Shown here one piece after another: positions 60,721 through 64,000 of a stretch of DNA of 64,000 bases. Below the pieces are notes generated by a model. It had not been told where the DNA came from. It worked only from the letters and a program-made list of their open reading frames with translations, and searched no databases. Position numbers and translations under genes: made by a program. Within the stretch, counting starts at the first letter, position 1; each line of letters starts with the position of its first letter. The DNA is from Rhodospirillaceae bacterium (GTDB lineage Bacteria > Pseudomonadota > Alphaproteobacteria > Rhodospirillales > Casp-alpha2): NCBI GenBank assembly GCA_002696205.1, contig NZRL01000132.1, positions 28,863 to 92,862 on the forward strand, given 5' to 3'.

Positions 60721-61623
60721 TCAGCCGAGAATTTCCAATTCGTAGGGCGTGTCGGGAACGATGATCGTCTGATAGGAAATCGGCGCGTCGCGGAAGGTGA
60801 AGCCCAGTGCCTTGATCAGCAAACCGTGGGAGCCCGGCTGAACCTCGATCAAGGGGGCGATATCGGCATCGACGACGGTCGAACGCACCCGGTGGATGCC
60901 CCGAAAGGTCGGTGCGTTGTAGCGTTCGTGCAGGAACACGCGGATGTTCTTCTGCGCCAGCAAATCCAACGGCACGTCCAGCAACGGGCGAAACCGCGAG
61001 CCGTCCAGGTGCATTTCCGAATAGACCTTGAATTCCCCCAGGTCGTTGATCCGGCGCACGCGGATATAGGTCGGCGCGAAGCCGAGAAATTCCGACCAAG
61101 GCCCCTGTTCGTCGACTTCGTCAATGGACAGGACCTTGCTGCCCCAGGGCAAAAGGTTCTTGCCGTCGAGCGTGCGAAACCGGAAGTGCCAGATGCTGGA
61201 GCCCAGTTCCTTGGCGTCGGCGACGAAGGTTCCGGCCCCCCTGCGCCGTTCCAGAAGCTGCGCGTTGACCAGTTCGCGAAGGGCCGCCTGCACCGTGCCG
61301 AGGCTCAATTCCAGGACGAGGCTGAGTTCCTTTTCCCCGGGCAGTTTGTCGCCCGGCCGCCAGAACCCTCGTTCGATCAGGTTGAACAGGGCGTCGCTGA
61401 GGGTATGGATTTTCGATTCGCCCCGCTGCGCCACCGCCCGCGTCAAGGCGTCCCGCAGGGCTTGAATACGCTCGTCCTGGGCCAGCCGGTCCAGGTCCGA
61501 CGGCACCGACGGTTTGGCGGTGGCCTGCCCTGCCGACCCACCGGACATGTCCGGGTCCGGATCGGACGCGACGGCAGATGCCATGTCGGAATGGGTCAAG
61601 GGTTCGGCCTCGCCTCGGGCCAT
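60721..61623 (-). CDS. GntR-family regulator, HutC/UTRA subfamily
   Basis: A 300-residue regulator with an 80-residue N-terminal extension, winged helix (LPGEKELSLVLELSLGTVQA, LLERRRGAGTFVA) and UTRA domain (RVRRINDLGEFKVYSEMHLD, ISYQTIIVPDTPYELEILG). GGGAG lies 8 bp before the ATG. It is 140 bp downstream of tctB on the same strand and probably controls the tripartite transporter; the gap 61624-61763 holds only a TGATATCA motif (61641-61648). Confidence 0.88.
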   Translation of the reverse strand: MARGEAEPLTHSDMASAVASDPDPDMSGGSAGQATAKPSVPSDLDRLAQDERIQALRDALTRAVAQRGESKIHTLSDALFNLIERGFWRPGDKLPGEKELSLVLELSLGTVQAALRELVNAQLLERRRGAGTFVADAKELGSSIWHFRFRTLDGKNLLPWGSKVLSIDEVDEQGPWSEFLGFAPTYIRVRRINDLGEFKVYSEMHLDGSRFRPLLDVPLDLLAQKNIRVFLHERYNAPTFRGIHRVRSTVVDADIAPLIEVQPGSHGLLIKALGFTFRDAPISYQTIIVPDTPYELEILG

Positions 61624-61763
61624 CGATGGAGCTCCCTGCTGATATCAATTCTTGTGGTCTCGCGGCCTCTTCGGACCTGCGGCGACCACTATAACGCGAA
61701 ACGACGGCGGGAACACCGTCCGACGAAACGGGCGAAACCCGATGCCGTGCTCTTGCGGCGCGG

Positions 61764-62285
61764 TCAGCTTCCGCCCGCCCGCAGGAGGGCGTCGATCAGG
61801 CGCCCCGTGGGCAGGGACAGCTTGAAGCCCAGGTCGAACACCAGATAGCTGATGACCAGCGATCCCGCCGTCCAAAGGGCGATCCGGAGCGGCTGACGGA
61901 TGCCCAGCAGAAGGAAGGAGATCGCCACGGCCAGGCCACCGCTGATGTAGAACCCGACGTAGGACAGGCCGACGACGAACAGGCCCCAAACCGCCGCCAG
62001 AAGGATCAGGCGCGGCGGTTCCGCCTCGCCCCCGATATCGAGAAACGGGTCGTCCTCGGCCGCCGTGGCGGAGGCGCTGGGAATGCCCAAGGCCGCCAGC
62101 AGGATCAGCAACGCCGACAGCGAGCCGATAACGATGGCGGCGATTTCCGCCAGGGTCGTATGGTCGCCGTGCCCCCCGGCATACAGCGGGATCAGGACGA
62201 ACCAAAGAGCGAGCGAGAAGGCGAGAAGCGTGACGCCGGCACCGGCGTCACGCAATCTCTCCGACCGGGTGGCCGTGGGCGTCAT
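61764..62285 (-). CDS. tctB: Tripartite tricarboxylate transporter small membrane subunit TctB
   Basis: A 173-residue membrane protein with four hydrophobic segments (VTLLAFSLALWFVLIPLYAG, IAAIVIGSLSALLILLAALG, LLAAVWGLFVVGLSYVGFYI, IALWTAGSLVISYLVFDLGF), the size and layout of TctB (DUF1468). The ATG overlaps the tctC stop (62282-62285). Partners: TctC (62282-63256) and the divergently encoded TctA (63718 onward). Confidence 0.87.
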   Translation of the reverse strand: MTPTATRSERLRDAGAGVTLLAFSLALWFVLIPLYAGGHGDHTTLAEIAAIVIGSLSALLILLAALGIPSASATAAEDDPFLDIGGEAEPPRLILLAAVWGLFVVGLSYVGFYISGGLAVAISFLLLGIRQPLRIALWTAGSLVISYLVFDLGFKLSLPTGRLIDALLRAGGS

Positions 62286-63256
62286 TTGCCCAGATACGCC
62301 TTCAGTTCCTTGGCCTCGGTGGTCAGGCCGCTGAGGTACTTCATGTATTCGTCACCGGGGCTCCAGCCGGGGATGAGGTCCCGGGCCTTGAACTTCTTGT
62401 GCGAATCCGGATCGGCCAGGGCCTTTTCCACGGCGGCGGCCAGGATCTTCATCCGGTCGGCCGGGGTGCCGGCCTTGGCGGCGTAGCCGTAGGTCATTTC
62501 CGCCAGGTGCTTGGCGCCGACTTCGGAAATGCTCTTCACGCCGGGCTGACCGACTTCGTCCAGGTTGCCGGGGCTGAGCACGCCCAGGATGTTCAGCTTG
62601 CCTTCGCGGGTCGCCCCCAGCCAGGCGCCCGTGCCGACGCCGGTTTCGGCCGTCGCGACGTGACCGCCCAGGATGGCGGCGGAGCCTTCGGCGCCGCTGC
62701 GGAAGGGCACCAGGCGGATCTTCAGATCGAACTGCTTGGCGAAGGCCTCGACCGAGCGGGCCGCCCAATAGGCGCCACCGTCGGCGAAGGTCACCGGCTT
62801 GTCCTTGGCGTAGGCCATCATGTCTTCAAGCGTCTTGAAGGGCATGTCCTTGCGCGCGAACAGAACGCGCTGCTGCACCATGAAGCGGCCGATGGGCGAG
62901 AAATCCTCGAGACCGATCTTGCGATCGAGCATGACGGCCGTGACGTAGGCGGACGACCCGAAGCTGGTGATGGTGTAGCCGTCGGCGGGCCGTTCCAGAA
63001 GCGCCGCCCAGGCGAGCGTGCCGCCGGCACCGGGCTTGTTCTCGACGATGATGTCGACGCCCAGGATCTTCTCCAGCTTTTCGGCCAGGATGCGCGTCGA
63101 AACGTCGGTCATGCCGCCGGCGCCGTAGCCGACCAGGATGGTGATGGGTTTTTCAGGGAAGGCCGCTTTGGCCGGGGCGGGGTTGAGAACCGCCGCGACG
63201 CCCATGGCGGCGACGGCCATGGCGCCGAGAAGGCTGCGGAAACGCGTGGAAGCCAT
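62282..63256 (-). CDS. tctC: Tripartite tricarboxylate transporter binding protein TctC
   Basis: A 324-residue periplasmic binding protein (Bug family). Signal peptide LLGAMAVAAMGVAAVLNPAPAK, then the family opening FPEKPITILVGYGAGGMTDV. GGAGAG 8 bp before the ATG at 63256. The mid-protein VENKPGAGGTLAWAALLERP and YGYAAKAGTPADRMKIL segments are standard for Bug proteins. Binds a carboxylate; which one cannot be told. Confidence 0.92.
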   Translation of the reverse strand: MASTRFRSLLGAMAVAAMGVAAVLNPAPAKAAFPEKPITILVGYGAGGMTDVSTRILAEKLEKILGVDIIVENKPGAGGTLAWAALLERPADGYTITSFGSSAYVTAVMLDRKIGLEDFSPIGRFMVQQRVLFARKDMPFKTLEDMMAYAKDKPVTFADGGAYWAARSVEAFAKQFDLKIRLVPFRSGAEGSAAILGGHVATAETGVGTGAWLGATREGKLNILGVLSPGNLDEVGQPGVKSISEVGAKHLAEMTYGYAAKAGTPADRMKILAAAVEKALADPDSHKKFKARDLIPGWSPGDEYMKYLSGLTTEAKELKAYLGK

Positions 63257-63717
63257 ATTCGAAACTCTCCGAGTAAGGGTTGCTTTTCTTAACAAAGGAG
63301 CCCTCGGCGGCCGCCGCGTTGCGTCACCGCATCTGTCGATTGAATAGTGGTGTATTCGCCCGAAGACGCTCTCCTGTCGGTTTGTATGGAGGTTTCCGCG
63401 GCGTATTGGCGCCGATCCATGGGTCGTTCAACGACCTTCTGATTGCGAATTACACCATAGTTTTTTTGATTGTCAAGCCGTCCCGAAATCCGTAATCATG
63501 TCGCCAGGATTTACGGTGGGCATCGTGGCCCGCTCCGGCCAGCGGCGGACGGAAATCCCGACAAGCATTCGAAAACGGATGAAAATTTCGACGTAATATA
63601 CTGATATTGCGTGATTAAATAATAGGCCGGAAAACGGTCAAGTCGAACGGCGCCGCCAAAGAACGCCGACGGCATGGTTGGAGGAAAGCTTCAGAACAAT
63701 AAGATGAAGAGGCTTCC
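63257..63717. other. 461-bp divergent intergenic region between tctC and tctA
   Basis: No gene supported. It contains the 15-bp palindrome at 63422-63436, an AT-rich patch with a T7 run (63455-63475), an AATAT-N4-ATATT dyad (63596-63609) and a second AT-rich patch 63609-63622 next to tctA. Both divergent promoters should lie here. Small open frames in it have no recognisable features. Confidence 0.7.
63422..63436. promoter_or_regulatory. Palindrome GGTCGTTCAACGACC, candidate shared operator
   Basis: Perfect 7-bp arms around a single C, in the tctC-tctA divergent region. One base different from the palindrome at 44433-44447 upstream of the hydroxyacid dehydrogenase operon. TCGTnnnACGA matches the FCD-type GntR operator pattern. 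Target and regulator are inferred. Confidence 0.6.
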
Positions 63718-64000
63718 TTGCTCGAAAATTTCGCCGCAGCTATAGAGTTAGTTGCCACCGTCCAAAACCTGATTTTCGCCTGTCTGGGCATCGTCCTGGG
63801 CTTTTTGTTCGGCGCCCTGCCGGGCATCGGCGGCAACGTGGCCATCGGCCTGTTGATCCCCTTCACCTATTACCTGGACCCGGTGGTCGGCATCGTCTGC
63901 CTGCTGGCGATCGGCAAAGGCACCAGCTTCGGCGGCAGCATTCCGGCGATTCTGTTGAACATGCCCGGCACCTCGCAGGCGAGCTTCACCGCCATTGACG
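63718..64000 (+). CDS. tctA: Tripartite tricarboxylate transporter large permease TctA (5' part, cut by window end)
   Basis: Ninety-four codons of a TctA-type permease, running off the window end. The only in-frame start after the upstream TAA is TTG at 63718, with AGAGG 5-6 bp upstream, giving MLENFAAAIELVATVQNLIF. The TctA hallmarks are clear: LGFLFGALPGIGGNVAIGLL, then GKGTSFGGSIPAILLNMPGT and the beginning of the SFTAIDG segment. Encoded divergently from tctC-tctB, unlike the usual tctCBA order. Full-length members have about 500 residues with twelve transmembrane segments. Confidence 0.88.
   Translation, partial: MLENFAAAIELVATVQNLIFACLGIVLGFLFGALPGIGGNVAIGLLIPFTYYLDPVVGIVCLLAIGKGTSFGGSIPAILLNMPGTSQASFTAID

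Noticed and set aside
63596-63609. AATAT-N4-ATATT operator before tctA
   Set aside because: Short AT-only arms in an AT-rich patch are expected by chance; kept only as a note in the intergenic entry.

Overview
The window looks like a chromosomal segment of a GC-rich (roughly 60-65% by eye) free-living alphaproteobacterium, probably a marine or soil Rhodospirillales/Rhizobiales-type heterotroph. This rests on gene content and on GntR/IclR/LysR-dominated control of small catabolic operons; there is no rRNA or other phylogenetic marker here, so the assignment is only inference. Coding density is very high, 4-bp ATGA/GTGA stop-start overlaps are common, and I saw no tRNA, rRNA, CRISPR array, transposase, integrase or prophage gene.

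Layout: (1) 50-3574, a nitrate/sulfonate-type ABC importer with an OsmC-like protein, opposite a TetR regulator with a 26-bp palindrome at the ATPase start. (2) 4494-8474, pentapeptide-repeat protein, WD40-like protein, universal stress protein and Na+/alanine-type symporter. (3) 8577-13366, a livKHMGF-like amino-acid/amide ABC importer. (4) 13606-15408, PhyH-family dioxygenase and divergent LysR. (5) 15446-19871, a tightly coupled operon of a GrdB-family reductase with CxxC, a CaiB CoA-transferase, IclR, a cysteine/3-mercaptopropionate-type thiol dioxygenase and a crotonase. (6) 20196-26836, CoxG plus a CoxMSL-type molybdenum hydroxylase, crotonase, PcaD-like hydrolase and GntR. (7) 26840-37782, small membrane proteins, SDR, L-serine dehydratase, LysR, CitE-like lyase with a CoA-transferase, LpxR-type outer-membrane protein, YaiI, and a TPP enzyme beside a divergent enolase. 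(8) 38018-44390, metallophosphoesterase fused to an unknown domain, CoA-transferase and a hydroxy/sugar-acid set (HAD, mandelate-racemase family, 2-hydroxyacid dehydrogenase). (9) 44548-56721, Crp/Fnr regulator, di-heme cytochrome c, PCu(A)C, SCO, an ABC importer whose binding protein carries a NosL-like tail, TlpA, GntR/UTRA, HEAT-repeat protein, 8-Cys ferredoxin, an AprA/fumarate-reductase-like flavoprotein and a DUF971 protein. (10) 56975-60686, 2-oxoacid:ferredoxin oxidoreductase and GntR. (11) 60721-64000, GntR/UTRA and a tripartite tricarboxylate transporter (tctB, tctC and, divergently, a tctA cut by the window end).

The common theme is scavenging of small organic acids, amino acids and probably organosulfur compounds: several uptake systems, each next to its own regulator and activation or cleavage enzymes (three CaiB CoA-transferases, two crotonases, a CitE-like lyase). 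The two most unusual assemblies are the flavoprotein/ferredoxin/HEAT cluster with an ABC importer and copper-handling proteins (44.5-56.7 kb) and the GrdB-like/thiol dioxygenase operon (15.4-19.9 kb). A near-identical 15-bp palindrome occurs upstream of both the hydroxyacid operon (44433) and the tct locus (63422), suggesting one regulon.
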